From Plantago major (taxonomy: Eukaryota > Streptophyta > Magnoliopsida > Lamiales > Plantaginaceae), in the NCBI GenBank assembly GCA_026545765.1, contig CM048843.1:15653200-15717199 (forward strand): DNA of 64,000 nucleotides. Reading direction: 5' to 3'. The position numbers and the translations under genes are program-made. The notes under the pieces were generated by a model. It made no database searches, was not told the DNA's origin, and saw nothing but the letters and a program-made list of their open reading frames with translations. This document shows positions 10,466 through 22,175 of this stretch, piece by piece (position 1 is the first letter of the stretch; the number at the start of each line of letters is the position of its first letter).

Positions 10466-13244
10466 ATGTCCGGGAGCGATAGTCAAAATGTTCGCGAGGT
10501 GCGGGATTATCAGGATGGAGCAGGTTCGGGCGATGCATCCGTGGACGTGATTGTGTCCGTAGGAGACTATCTCGTGGATGTCCTTTCTTCCAGAGATTCC
10601 GACGCTAGGCACGGAGCCCATGAAACAGTTAATCCTCCGACGGATAGGCCAGTGGTCGGAGGCGGTATTGATGAGGCGAGAACGTTGGTCCAATCTCGGA
10701 CTATAGGCGGTGTGGGAGGGCCTATTGATCCGAATGCGCTTCAACTTGAACGGGCAGGCGACAGCGGGCACGAGGCTGATGACATGGAGATGTTCGAGGC
10801 CGGAGTGGAGGACCGTGTTCTGGTAGAAGCAGGTCCGTCCAAGCCAAGCACATCCGAAAGAACCGAAGGTGTCTTCGAGGACGAAGAAGATGGTGAGGAA
10901 GAGGAAGGTGAGGGCGAGGAGGGAGAAGGAGAAGGATCTCCTGTCATTCGTCCCTCTAGACGATCCAGTCGGCGGATTGCATTACATCCTGCTGCGCCCG
11001 TTCAGTCCAATCTTCAATTAATCGAAGGTCGTGGTGCAAAGGCTGCCCAAATCAAGTTCCCCCGTCCTGCGTCCGCTGTTACCATAGTGGACCGATTTGG
11101 AGAATTAAACACGGACGGGCTTCTCCCTACGTGTCCATCCAGGGTTAGGGCGGAGGACATCCCCGAGTGGAGGCGGAAGTGGGAGATCCCTGACTCCGTA
11201 GAAATCATGGTTCCCGAGCCCGGTCATGCCTTTTACAACCCGCCCGCCGGGTATATGTGCGTGCATGAGGTAGCTTTTGCTTGCGGGTGGAAGGTACCCA
11301 TTGCAACGGAGTTGAAGCACATCCTAAATCACATTGGGATTGGTCCGAGTCAGGTTATCCCGAAATCCTTGGGTAATCTTATTTGCTTCGTCGTTTTTTG
11401 CAAGAAGAAAGGGCAGCTCGTAAACTTTGAGAACTTCAGACTCTTTCGTTTCCTTTAGTCCGGGAATCCCTTTTCTATACCTTCTGAATAGGAAACCTTA
11501 TAACTTCATTTGTGACTCCATTTCGTCGTTGGGGTCGAAGTGGTGGGACAAGTACGTTTTCGTACGCATGGCTCTGAAACCAGGGGAGTCCGAGAGGCAG
11601 CGAGAACAGTGGGGACTGCCCATAAAGTTTCTGAGGGAGAGCATCCCGGATTGGCGCCCTCTTCCCAAGAATGTGGCTCCGTGGGTGGCGGCAATCCACA
11701 AAAAGTATGACCCACCTACCTATCTGTTTCACGGATTAATCTGTCAGCCACTTCCCGACCTTCTTGATTGGACGGTGAGGTAGATGTGGGAGGAAGATGG
11801 ACTTGATGAAATTCGATTGGAGACTTGGCATCTTTTCTTCCTCAAGATACTCTATTTTGATTACAAGTTTCCGCAATTCCGATAATTCTTCTTTAACCCG
11901 CCTGTTTCTAACGCCCTTGGTTTATTGTGCAGCTCACTGGTTTGACTACATCATGTCGACTCTCGGAAAGAAGAAGAGGTTGCAGAGGGAACAGCAAGCT
12001 TTGGAGGTCGCGGCTGGGCAAAGGACCAAGATCATTAACACTTCTGCGGGTCTGCCCATGTCGGATCCAAAAAATGCTGCTGTGTTTGCCGCTGAAGAAG
12101 AAAGGCGGAGCAAGGCTGGTGAAGACTCCCAGGCCTTGGCGGTGCCTGATAAGGGTAAGGCTCACGCTGAGCGGGCGCCAACACTCGAGCTCCAACCCGA
12201 GACGTGCTTATGCGGGACGCCATCATCTCGGGGCGAAAAAGGGCGACAAGCTCGGAGGCTCCTGCTACTGCGAAGAGGCAGGAGTTGTCCGCTGTCCTTC
12301 CTGTGGACCAGGCTGCTCTGGATAAGGAATACGAGAGTGCTTGCGGACTCCCAGAAATGGAGCGGGTTGGCGGGTTGGATGCTCTATACCAGCGGGTAAG
12401 TAATCTGTCCTTGGTTTACCTGTTTTGTTCTTAATGTGATACAGATATAACTTGTATCTACTCGGGTGTTTCCCCAGCTTGGGTGTTTCATCAAGGCCAT
12501 GCAGTGGAAGGCCAGTGAACGGGCCACCATTGAGGAGGATCTTCATAAGGCTGTGTCCACATCCGCGGATGAGGCGGAAAAAGCGAAGCAGCTGGAGATG
12601 AAGCTGAAGGAGAAAGAGGTGAACTTCCACAAGCTGAAGACCAGTTGGGAGAAAGTCAAGGCGGAACTCGACCACCAGGAGAGGTTCGTCGATAAGGCGA
12701 TGCAGGCTTTCCTGGATTTTAAGAACTTCCTGGTCGGTGGCCTCCAATATGTCCGTCTTTACGCCGGCCGTGACTTCTTTGATGCCTCTTTCAAGTTCCC
12801 CGATGTCGGACAAGTCGGATGCCTCTCGTTGGATGGTTTGTGTCTGCGATCGGACAATTGCGATCGAGGACTTCTTCCACGGACTTATTTGAAGGCGGAG
12901 GATTAATCCCTCTGCGGATGCGAACGGTGTCGAAGTGCCGTCGATAGTGTCACGGACGAAGCGATTGTGCATGTGAGTTCGTGGGCGGTCACCGAGGAAG
13001 CGAATTGAGATCGAGCAATGGGCCTTTCCTTCCTAGGTTCGTCCCGGAAGCGCTTCTAAAAGTGGGCCTTGTACCCTTTGACGATTATCGAGCTTTCCTG
13101 CAAAAGTGGTTTGCCCTGCCTTCCCGCGTTCTCGATCTTCCCGCTGATTTCGACTTGTTTGTCCACGCTCAAAATCTTGCGGCGGAAGTCACCAATCGGC
13201 CTGAAGCTGAGGAAGCTGGTCCAAGCCAGACTGGGCCCGAATGA
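10466..13244 (+). pseudogene. antisense ORF region (aORF) of the Tat element, putative 'gypsy-type transposon' domain protein
   Basis: Opposite in strand to gag-pol. The first part (10466 to about 11380) starts MSGSDSQNVREVRD, has an acidic Glu/Gly stretch, then EDIPEWRRKWEIPDSVEIMV and AGYMCVHEVAFACGWKVPI, which I recognise as the plant 'putative gypsy type transposon' (Transposase_28-like) domain. About 11480-11783 continues with WWDKYVFVRM and WVAAIHKKYDPP; about 11930-12900 is charged and coiled-coil (ERATIEEDLHKAVSTSADEA). Antisense ORFs in this position are known in Tat/Retand-type elements; their function is unknown. A TATA-like box lies 700 bp upstream (9762). Spliced or broken, I cannot tell everywhere; treat as fossil. 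Confidence 0.65.
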
Positions 13245-13668
13245 GAAGTCCGGGGTATTCCCCGTTAGAAATTTGTTCTTTGAATTTATTGTTGGATTCG
13301 AATCGTTTGATAACTCGGAATGTGCTTTCATATTATAACAATGTTTCATAATTTATCCGAGGAGATGAACCTCCTATGCTTCCAAACGTTCACTTGCTCT
13401 CTTCTTCGTTCTTTTCTTTATCTGTTGCTCATAAGCTGAGTTATTATAAATTACCCATCTCTTAAGAGCACGGACCGCTGGAGGTGGTATCTGATGTAGA
13501 AATCAGACCATCATCTTTCCGATGCTCGGACTGTTCGCCCCTTGGGATGCGAGATTCTTCTAGAAGGAGGAAGGTGAAACAGTGAAATAGTCATTATGAC
13601 TACGTCTTTTCATCTTCTTAGTCGTCGGATGATCGACAGATGGCGAGATCTGAAAGACTCGTTGCCAC

Positions 13669-13677
13669 TATAAATAA
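13669..13677 (+). promoter_or_regulatory. TATA-like box upstream of the 93-aa antisense ORF
   Basis: TATAAATAA about 100 bp before the ATG at 13776, same strand. Confidence 0.45.
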
Positions 13678-13775
13678 GGGTGTGGTAATTCTCCCTTTTT
13701 CACTGCTGTACTTTCCCTCACTCTTTCTTGTGTTTTATCCATTTTATTATCGCGCGGGAGTCAGTGTGCTTTAGA

Positions 13776-14057
13776 ATGTCAGACTCGGGCGATGAAGAGT
13801 ATAGTCACTGGGTGAACTGTGCTTGTGGGCACATGCATCCGCCCATCTATCCGGGTAGGGGCACCGCAGAAGACCCTATTGTCCTGGATTTCGAAGGCGA
13901 TCCCCCTCAATGTCCAGGAATAGCTAGGAGATTGGCTGAGGAGGAGAGAGAGCGGACGCTGAGATTGATCCGTATGAGGATCCGTGCGCAACAGCAAGCT
14001 CGTCAGGGCCGAGGTGGAGGCTCGGAATCCCAAGGCTCGACTTCCGGGGTCTGGTGA
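13776..14057 (+). CDS. small antisense ORF in the Tat element (93 aa, unknown)
   Basis: Starts MSDSGDEEYSHWV, has a CACGHMHPP motif and GTAEDPIVLDFEGDPP, and ends with an Arg/Gln-rich helix (RRLAEEERERTLRLIRM). It follows a TATA-like box (13669-13677) by about 100 bp, a promoter-to-ATG spacing typical of a plant transcript. Function not recognised; possibly a second antisense ORF of the element family. Confidence 0.4.
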   Translation: MSDSGDEEYSHWVNCACGHMHPPIYPGRGTAEDPIVLDFEGDPPQCPGIARRLAEEERERTLRLIRMRIRAQQQARQGRGGGSESQGSTSGVW

Positions 14058-14403
14058 GGGAGCAAGGCGGGGTATGCCCCGTGGATGCATGTACTCTTCT
14101 TCAGACCTTTTCATATTGTTCCTCTATTATGTAAATGTTTGGATAATTTTGTTTATAAAATTCGGACTATTTTTCCTCGGATGGGATCTCCATTGTTCCC
14201 TTTTTGCAGTCCTCGTCGGATGATACTGACGCATATATTTTTTGCAAAAAATGGCTGAGAAACTCGAACGTAGTTGATGGGCTTGTTTAGGCTTGGTTGG
14301 GTAAACCCGTCTGGCCCAACACTGTTCAGCCCAAATGAATAGTTTAAGCCCATTGTCGACGTCGAAGTTCTGACGTGTCGGACACCTATTGGTTCGCCAT
14401 TTC

Positions 14404-14411
14404 TATAAATA
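14404..14411 (+). promoter_or_regulatory. third antisense TATA-like box in the Tat element
   Basis: TATAAATA in the context TTTCTATAAATACTGCGG. No convincing coding region follows before the pol region begins on the other strand at about 15441. Confidence 0.3.
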
Positions 14412-15440
14412 CTGCGGATCCCTCTTGGCCTTGGTCGTGCAAATCCAACTTCCACTTTCCAAATCTACTCAATAGCAAAAAAGACGGTTTCTTGAATAGT
14501 TTCCCCCTCTTGACTCCCGTCCACTCTCCAGTCGGCGTTTATTCTGAGTTCGAGAGTGGAGTGGGTCTAGAGGGGAAAATTGTTGAAGATCAGTCACCGA
14601 AAAGCTTAGATCTCAGTTTGAATGCATATCCGCCCGTCTCCTCTACTTTCTTCCATCCCCACTTTAATGGCTCAAATCTCTCTTATATTGGAAATGGTTT
14701 CCGAATTTCAAGAGAGTTTGAGTCTTTAAAGCCGGCGAGGCAGAAATCTCTTCCTGTCTGCACTTTGTTCTCCCTAGATACAGGGCTTGCATTCCATGTT
14801 TCGGGGGTATCCTGAAGGATTCCGACATGCTTAACCGTTTTCTTGTGCGCAGGTAGAACCAGACCTTTTCGCTTTGACGCAGAGGAAGCTTTTTTCTACG
14901 GGGAACGATCTTTGCTGGGATATGACGTATCTCCAGAGACATTTTCTGCCTTGTTCTCGTAGCGTCCGTAGGTCGGATATCGGTCCGAGATTGCAAATTG
15001 TACAGACAATATTAAGTGTAATTCGTCTTTGTATGAACGAAACCTCTTGCTTTCTTTGTAGCCAATCGAACATTAGATCTCAGATATGAAGATCGAAAAA
15101 TCACAAATCGAAAGATAGAAGTTGTATTTATTTGACGGAAATTCAATTACAACTTGCGGGCTCTATGGCCAATAACAAAAGGATCAAAAAAGAAACAGAA
15201 CTGACGGAGTTCCGTGTCACAAATGGTTGATATTGAAATGATCAATCGACATGATGGAGCTTCGCGCATTTTTCTTCAAGCATAGAACTTCTGGAGGTTT
15301 CTAGCATTCCACGGACGCCTGAGGAGATGTCCGTTCTCATCTTCTAATACATAACTGCCATTTACTTTGGCCCCAATAATCTTGTAGGGTCCTTCCCACT
15401 TGGGCTTGAGTTTTCCAACATTGCTCAAAATGTCGGCCCG

Positions 15441-16490
15441 TTAGAGCACTAGGTCCCCGACTTGCAAGTTTGCCGCATGAACGTTCCTGTTGTAGGCTCG
15501 GGCGGCGGTTGCCTGATACCTAAGGATGTTCGCCAGTGCATCCGACCTTTTCTGTTCAAACACGTCCAGCTCGAATATCCGAGCTTCTCGGTTCGCCTTG
15601 TCTTCAAATTCTTGGATTCTCAAAGTCTCTACAGCAATCTCGGATGGTATGACTGCCTCGGAACCGTACACCAAGGAGAAAGGAGTTTCTTTGGTCGCAG
15701 TCCGTGCAGTGGTGCGATGCGCCCATAGCACGCCTTCCAAGTCGTCCGCCCAGCTTTCTTGCGAAGTTCTCAACCGCTTCTCGAGGATCTTGACTATTGT
15801 TTTGTTTGTGGACTCAGCCTGTCCATTGGCTTGCGGGTATCCAACAGATGTAAATCGTTGCTCGATTTTGAAGGACGCCAGCCATTCCTTGAGCCTATGT
15901 CCTGAGAACTGGGCGCCATTGTCCGAGACGAGAATCCTGGGCAAGCCAAAGCGACAGATGATATTCTTCCAGATAAAGGTCCGCACTCGACTCTTTGTAA
16001 TGGTCGCAACAGCCTCGGCTTCTACCCATTTGGTAAAGTACTCCACAGCCACAATAAGAAATTTTTTCTGCTGGGTACCCCTCGAAATGGTCCGACAATG
16101 TCGATACCCCACTGATCGAACGGACACGCTATGACTGACGGAATCATAGGGTTCGTCGGACGATGTGGGATGTTTGCGTAATATTGGCAATCCTGACATC
16201 TCCTGGCGTGGTCGGCAGAATCTTTACCGATGGTGGGCCAATAATAGCCTTGTCGTATGATCTTCGTGCGTGGTCCTCCCGGAATGACTCCTCTGACTTG
16301 TTGTGTATCTCTTCAAGCACGGTCTGTGCTTCTTGTGGGTTCAAGCATCTCAGGTGGGTCCCGGAAAAAGATCTTTTGTACAGGTCATCACCCATTATAA
16401 AATATCTATTTGCTCGGCATTGCACACTCCTCGATTCTTTCGGATCGGCCGGCAAAGATCCGTCCTTGAGGTAGTTAAAGATGTCAGTCA
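15441..16490 (-). pseudogene. integrase region of the Tat element
   Basis: Zinc-binding part near 16200 (the CQDC/HARR-type block) and the catalytic core with AVEYFTKWVEAEA, SDNGAQFSG and QANGQAESTNKTI, giving the D-D-E triad. C-terminal part gives NVHAANLQVGDLVL. Inserts the DNA copy into the host genome. Fossil, interrupted frames. Confidence 0.9.
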
Positions 16491-16499
16491 TCCAGTTTC

Positions 16500-17175
16500 T
16501 CCCCATGTCAAGTATCATGACCGCCGAGCTGGAACCCATGACGGACGAGTCAGTGATGATGAGCAGAATTACTCTCCTTGTGTCCAAAGCCGCTGTAGCG
16601 GATGCGTATTTTGCCAAGGCATCAGCTCTTTCGTTCCAAACTCTGTCAAACTTTTCCAAGCTGAATTCCTCGAAGTGGCTGGCCTCATTCTTGAGTAGCT
16701 CAAGATACTTGATCATCGAAGGAACTTTTGTGGCAAAACTTCCTGAAAATTGGGCCTCGATAAGCTGTGAGTCCGTGTAAGCTTTGACCTTCCGGGCTTG
16801 GAGAGACTTGGCCAGCCGCAGCCCCATTAAAAGTGCCTCATACTTTGCCTCATTATTGGTAACTTTGAAATCCAAGGAAATCGCATAGTCGAGTTCCGCG
16901 CCTTCCGGGCTTTTAAGGTAGATTCCAATTCCTCCCACTCTTCCAGTGGAAGAACCATCGACTTCCAATGTCCAAATGTCGGAAGGATGTTTTTTGATTT
17001 GGAGATCTCCTGCGAGCTGCTGAGGTTCCGCTCTTGGTTCATCCCCTCCAGTGATTTTCGTTACGATCTTGTCGTTTGGGATCTCTAGGATCATCATCAA
17101 GTAGAAACATTTGGTCGACCCGAGTTTCCCCCTCTGAGCAAGGGAGGGGCCGATTGATGAACTGGGCTTCCTCAA
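16500..17175 (-). pseudogene. second, archaeal-type RNase H region
   Basis: WTLEVDGSSTGRVGGIGIYL near 16960, then NNEAKYEALLMGLRLAKSL and AYTDSQLI, the DGSS / NNxAEY-like / TDSQL blocks of archaeal-type RNase H. This extra domain between RNase H and integrase marks Tat-clade elements and supports the family call. Confidence 0.9.
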
Positions 17176-17289
17176 GGTTTTCTGGGTTGAACCTTGGAGG
17201 GGCTGGATTTCGGACTACATGTTTGGTGATTAAGCACTCGAACACTTGCTTGTCAGGGACTTTCTCAGAATCCTTCTCTGGGTAATCCG

Positions 17290-17730
17290 CTAAGAAGTCG
17301 GCGAGGACCTGAGCCTTTTTTTTGTGAACTGGTAGCAAATGTCGTATTCGCTGAGCTCGATCGCCCACTTAGAGAGTCGTCCAGATTGGTCGGGCTTTCC
17401 TAGGACCTGTTTCAAAGGTTCCGTAGTAAGTACTACTATTTTGTGAGACTTAAAGTAAGGTTTTAACCGTCTGGCGGTATAAACTAAAGCGTATGCGAGT
17501 TTCTCGATCTTCACGTATCTTGTCTCCGCCCCAGCAAGGGCTTTGCTAAGATAGTAGATCGGCAAATGCTCGTTAGCTTGAATCCGTATTAGAACGGAAC
17601 TCATTGCCTCTTCCGTAATTGCTAGGTAGAGGTAGAGTGGTTCTCCTTCCACGGGCTTGGAGAGCAGTGCAGGGGAATGGAGATATTCTTTCAACTTTTC
17701 GAAAGCCTCGGAACATTCCGCGGTCCACAC
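17290..17730 (-). pseudogene. first RNase H region of the Tat element
   Basis: GEPLYLYLAITEEAMSSVLI and PIYYLSKALAGAETRY, followed by KLAYALVYTARRLKPYFKSH, are the usual RNase H blocks following Gypsy reverse transcriptase. Removes RNA from the RNA-DNA hybrid. Confidence 0.85.
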
Positions 17731-18716
17731 AAAGTTCTCTCCTTTCCGGAGGGTTTTGAAGAACGGAAGATTTTTCTCGGTGGAAATAAAAGCGACTTAA
17801 GGACATGAGACTTCCTATGAGCCGCTGTACCTCATTGAGGGTTTTCGGGTGTGGCAGATCTAGGATCGCCTTGATTTTCTCGGGATTGGCGTTGATTCCC
17901 CTTTCCGTGACCATGTATCCGAGGAATTTTCCACCCTTCACTCCGAAAGTGCATTTTTCTGGATTCAGTTTCATCCCATACTTCCGCAGGATGGAAAAGC
18001 AATTGTTGAGATGCTCAATATGCTCTTCCTCAGTCTTACTTTTAACGAGCATGTCGTCTACGTAGACTTCCATCGTCTTCCCGATCTCGCCTTTGAACAT
18101 TTGGTTTACCGATCGGTAAGTGGCTCCGCGTTCTTGATCCGAATGGCATTACCTTGACGATATACTCCTCTGCCTGAAGAAGGCCGTTTCTTAACGTCCT
18201 CCTTGGCCATCCGAATTTGGTAGAAGCCTTGGTATGCGTCCATGAAGCTCAAGATGGCGCATCCGGAGTGAAGTCAACCAGTTGATCTATCCGTGGTAAT
18301 GGGTATGGATCCTTGGGGCAAAACTTGTTCAACCTTGTGAAGTCATTACACATTCGCCACTTGCCTGGCGATTTTTCGACCAAAACAACATTGCAAACCC
18401 AGTCAGAGTAGCGGACTTCCTCGATGTGTCCTGCCTTTAGGAGTCGATCGACTTCGGCGGATATGATGGCATCCTTGATGGGGCCAAAGTCTTTCCTTTT
18501 CTGTCGGATGTATTTGATCAAGGATCCATGTTCAGACGGTGAATCAGTAACCGTGGGTCGATTCCCTTGGTCGTCGGTACTCGGTGACACATCAAGTTTT
18601 CTCGGAATGACGATGAGCTTCATCTCTACTTCCACATTCATTTCGGTCCGATCCTTGTTTTCTTCTCGGGATCGCCAAGATAATCTCGATCTCTTTGAGG
18701 GTCTCATGAGGCTCAA
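17573..18716 (-). pseudogene. reverse transcriptase region of the Tat element
   Basis: Carries KWRMCNDFTRLNKFCPKDPYP (palm entry) near 18350-18290 and the catalytic YVDDMLVKSK box near 18060, then the KCTFGVKGGKFLGYMVTERG thumb region. Copies element RNA into DNA. Part of a broken pol. Confidence 0.9.
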
Positions 18717-18911
18717 TTCGCGTCGTTCTAGGAAATTTTTCTTTCTGGCTTCCTACGCCGACTTGTGAGTCCTCCTTTCTGGGTGTAAGGATAGTGGGCG
18801 CGTCGGGAGTCACGGTGACTGCCTGCGCCCTTCTTGTGGACATGATATAACATTCCCAAGCTTCTCTGACATTTCCGAGCTCTTGTCCGACTCCGAAGGC
18901 CGTTGGGAACT

Positions 18912-19442
18912 TCATCCTGTTGTGGAGAGTAGATGAAACTGAATCGGATTTGAGACACAGGCGTCCAAGATGGCACTATAATCGAAGGTTTGTTCGACCA
19001 CCACGAAGCGGACTTCTTGTGTCACCCTTGCCGGAAAGGTACCAAGAGAAACATGTAACATGATACTTCCGAGGGGTCGTACAGTTCCTCCTCCGAATCC
19101 TAATATGGAGGTGTGCACTCTGCCATATCGGACTCTACCCAATGCCATCTGATCCAGTGTCCTCTTAGAAATGATGTTCGAGGAACTTCCAGTATCAACC
19201 AAGATCTTATTCACTCGGTAGGTTGCAATGGTCAATGAGACCACTAGCGGGACATCTGGGTTTTCGATGTCTTCTCCCCCTGCCGTAGGAGGAGGAATTT
19301 CACTGTCATCGAATGATATGGCGTTAGTGCCTGGAATTTCCGGACTAGCATATGCTCGGTCGTTGTTTCGGAGGTTTTGCGCGGTGCGCTCCCTTGCGTT
19401 CCTGCTATCTCCCCGTTGGTCCTCCATGATAGTGTTGATCAC
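18912..19442 (-). pseudogene. aspartic protease region of the Tat element
   Basis: Contains the active-site motif ILVDTGSSSNII (near 19190) in the RVNKILVDTG context usual for retropepsin-like proteases of plant Gypsy elements, followed by the ILGFGGGTVRPLG flap/second half. The enzyme would cut Gag-Pol. Part of a broken pol. Confidence 0.85.
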
Positions 19443-19655
19443 CCATTGTATGGGGCATTTCCCATTTCGATATCACAAGATATCGGTAAGAACGTTGGTC
19501 CGGATGGGGCGGATAGTTGATTGGCGAAGCGGGCAATGAGTGGGGCGGTGGTTCCGTCATCCTCTCATCTCTCCTTTGCTCTGTTCTATCCTGTCGTACA
19601 GGTTCGTCCTTATAGATATGCTCCTTCAATTTTCCATTCCTTATCAGGTGTTCCA

Positions 19656-21247
19656 CTTCTATCTTCAGCTGAATGCAATCGTCCGTTTCGTGTCCGCGAC
19701 ACTAGTGAAACTTTGATAGCCTTTTGCGTTTTACTCTTACGGCCGTGAGGGGGCTTCTTATGGACGTCCACTTCTTCTCAACAATAGTTGCCAAGATGTC
19801 GGATCTTGGTCATTGAGCGGGTATAGTCCGCATATCGTCTTGGCGGACTTCTCTCCCTGAAAACTTCATCTCTTTGATCCTTCTTGAATCAAACTTTCTT
19901 GGCGTTGGTCTTGCTTCACCGGATCCTTCGCTTTCTTGGGCGCTCTCTTTGGAACATTCCTTCGTAATCTTCTCCATACATCACTTCCTCAGATGTATTC
20001 TAAGTACTTTTCGCTTCTTTCGACTTGAGAGTTTTCTTGAGTTCGAGTTGAGAGTATTAGCATACAGGTGTCGGACCCGTTCTTTAATACTGTATGGCTC
20101 AACCCGAAGAACCTCCGTATGAAATCGATCCAGGAAAGTCCTTAGATCCTCGTGCTCTCCCTGTATAACGCCTGCTAGATGCTCCACGGTACGTTTCCTC
20201 CTCTTGGATTTGCCGAATCGAGCCAAGAATTTAGAAGACAGATCCGCGTCTGTATGTCGAATTATTCGGCAAGAGGTGTACCAATCCATGGCGATTCGAA
20301 GAGTGGGCGAGAAAGTGAGGGCTTTAGTGTTGTCACTCATCCCTTTGGAATCCATCTTCTTTGTTGCGGGTCAGGTGACCCACGGGACAAGCGTCCCCAT
20401 AGTAGTATTCCAAGTTTGGAATCACTTGGTCCGAATTCCTGTTTCTCTCCTTCTCCCTCATGATACCGTCACATAGGGGATTTGGTGCGCTGGTAGTTAT
20501 CTGCTCGTGATCTTTTATGAGACGTCCGAGGCTTAGAATCTGAGCTTCTAAAGCCTTTTGCTGGGCATAGATCTCGTCTGCCGTCATGATCTCCCCTGTC
20601 CTCGGATGCATGGCCACATCCGCGGGAAGTTCGTTCATGCGGGCTCTTGGAATTGTTTCCGCCACTTGATCCCTGTCCCTCGGAGGCGCTGGGAGTGGAA
20701 CTTCCGGGTGTCTATTGTTCACGTCTTGGCGCTCTCTCCTCACTTGATAGCTTCCTTCCCCTCGGATTTGTGAGGCCGAGGCCCGCCTGTCCAATAGATC
20801 TCGCAAATCCTCCTGGGGTTGCTGATCTCCTAATATCTGCTGGATTGGACGTTGTCCATTCCTAGACAATGCTGGCTCTGCCTGAGGAGGCGTAACCACT
20901 GGCGGAGTGGCTTGTTGCGGAGGAGCATTGTTGGATCCCAGGCACCCTTGGATGATTGTTAGCAGCCTGTCAAACTGCACCTCGCTCAATCCAAGGTCGT
21001 TAGTTCGGACAATGCGTCCATCAGGCATCGTGAATTGTTGGGGTGCGGGTGGGCCTTGAGCTCCTGTCGGAGAAGCTCGGGCCGCACCTTCTTCCGAGGA
21101 AGGACTGGCTGTATGTCCCTCGCTTGGATATCTTCCTCTTACTGTTGCCGCCCTGCGTCCCCGGGTGGGAGGGCGTCCCCGCGGGCGCGGTGGTGGAGTT
21201 CTTAGTTCTGTAGTACCAGCTCTCGCTGTTCGCCTTGTTCTTGCCAT
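19656..21247 (-). pseudogene. gag region of the Tat element
   Basis: Starts about 50 bp after the primer-binding site with MARTRRTARAG, continues through a proline/arginine-rich N-terminus (TPPPRPRGRPPTRGRR), a capsid-like region (about 20355-19981, with the WYTSCR and GEHEDLRTFLDRFH blocks typical of plant Gypsy gag) and ends near a zinc-knuckle-like CRGHETDDC (about 19690). It would form the particle that packages element RNA. The region is a fossil with interrupted frames. Confidence 0.8.
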
Positions 21248-21282
21248 TGGTTTACTCGAAACGCAGATGCTTTTTGTAAAGA

Positions 21283-21300
21283 TTTCCACAGACGGCGCCA
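21283..21300 (-). other. primer-binding site of the Tat element
   Basis: Read on minus, three bases after the LTR the sequence is TGGCGCCGTCTGTGGAAA, beginning with the TGG expected for pairing with a tRNA 3' CCA. The same start is common in plant Tat elements; a tRNA-Asp type primer is possible but not verified. Confidence 0.75.
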
Positions 21301-21303
21301 AAA

Positions 21304-22170
21304 TGTTGGGGTATAAACCTCCCAACTCCAACACTACCACTGCAAGCAACCTAATCCAAGCTCCGCCTCCAACTTGAAGTCCGATAAGAGGGTTGTCCGA
21401 GAAAGAGCACCTGACAGGACTAAGTGGGGGGGGGGGGGTTAGAATGGGTTACCCGAATTGCCAAGGTCAATCCGGTAAGAGGCTTCACTCGAAGGAGAGG
21501 TGGTAGCTCTCAATGCAATAGTAATGGGAAAGGTATTATGCTCCAAAACACTTAGGGATTGTTGCTCGACTTATCACTTACCTTAAGGTCTTGGACCTTG
21601 TGCTATATTTATAGTTATCATATACTCATGAGGTAGCTCATAAGATGATGCCAAGTGTACGATCCAGATTTGGACACCAATGCTACCTTTGGCCCATGGC
21701 CCATTAGTGAACAGTAGTCCAATACCGATAAGTGGGCCTGGGAGGGTAGTTTGGACCTTTTCCCTCTGAGAGTACTGTTCCGCCTGTTGGGTCCGTGTTG
21801 GTCCCTCGGACAGATCTGTCTGCTTGGTTGATCTGCCCTCGGGTGACTCTGGATGTCCGAGCCAAGAGTCTCACGGAAGTATCTCAGTGGTTCTGTTATA
21901 TACGTTTGGTCTTAAAGTAATGGTGGCGTCCGAGATTCTCTCGTACGGTCCGTTAGGCATCTCTGTACTGACATGGTCAGGTTTGGAAGTCCTTTCCTTA
22001 GCCAGCTCGGACTAGCTGTGGGGATGTAGTGACCTCAGCGTACTGGTCGATTCACTTTGGGCGGACCATGTGAGGTCGGACCAGTACTAGATTGGCTAGT
22101 TAAGCCGTGATGCGCTTTAGGACACGCTCTATGGCGCCCTTAACGGATTGGACATATTTCCGTATCAACA
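21304..22170 (-). repeat. 5' LTR (element orientation) of the Tat element
   Basis: 867 bp, TGTTGGGGTATAAACC to CGTATCAACA on plus, canonical TG/CA ends. A minus-strand TATAAATA (21606-21613) is oriented to start transcription toward gag and is the likely element promoter. Confidence 0.95.
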
Positions 22171-22175
22171 ATATC
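22171..22175. repeat. target-site duplication, right copy (ATATC)
   Basis: Partner of 8339-8343; five bases, the usual size for Ty3/Gypsy integrase. Confidence 0.95.

Larger units (their letters stand above)
8344..22170 (-). mobile_element. Tat-clade Ty3/Gypsy LTR retrotransposon with antisense ORF region
   Basis: 13.8 kb with two 867-bp LTRs, primer-binding site, polypurine tract and a perfect 5-bp target duplication (ATATC, 8339-8343 and 22171-22175) inside the Helitron helicase gene. On the minus strand the order is gag, protease, reverse transcriptase, RNase H, a second archaeal-type RNase H, integrase; a second RNase H plus a long region with antisense ORFs between pol and the 3' LTR is the hallmark of the Tat clade. 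No chromodomain was seen. The reading frames are interrupted in several places, so it is broken though structurally full-length. My hand count gives about 25 differences between LTRs (about 3%), roughly one million years at the plant rate of 1.3e-8 per site per year. Confidence 0.95.

Noticed and set aside
15526-16134. Long plus-strand frames opposite the integrase and RNase H regions
   Set aside because: Mirror-frame shadows of the pol regions on minus, with no domain of their own.
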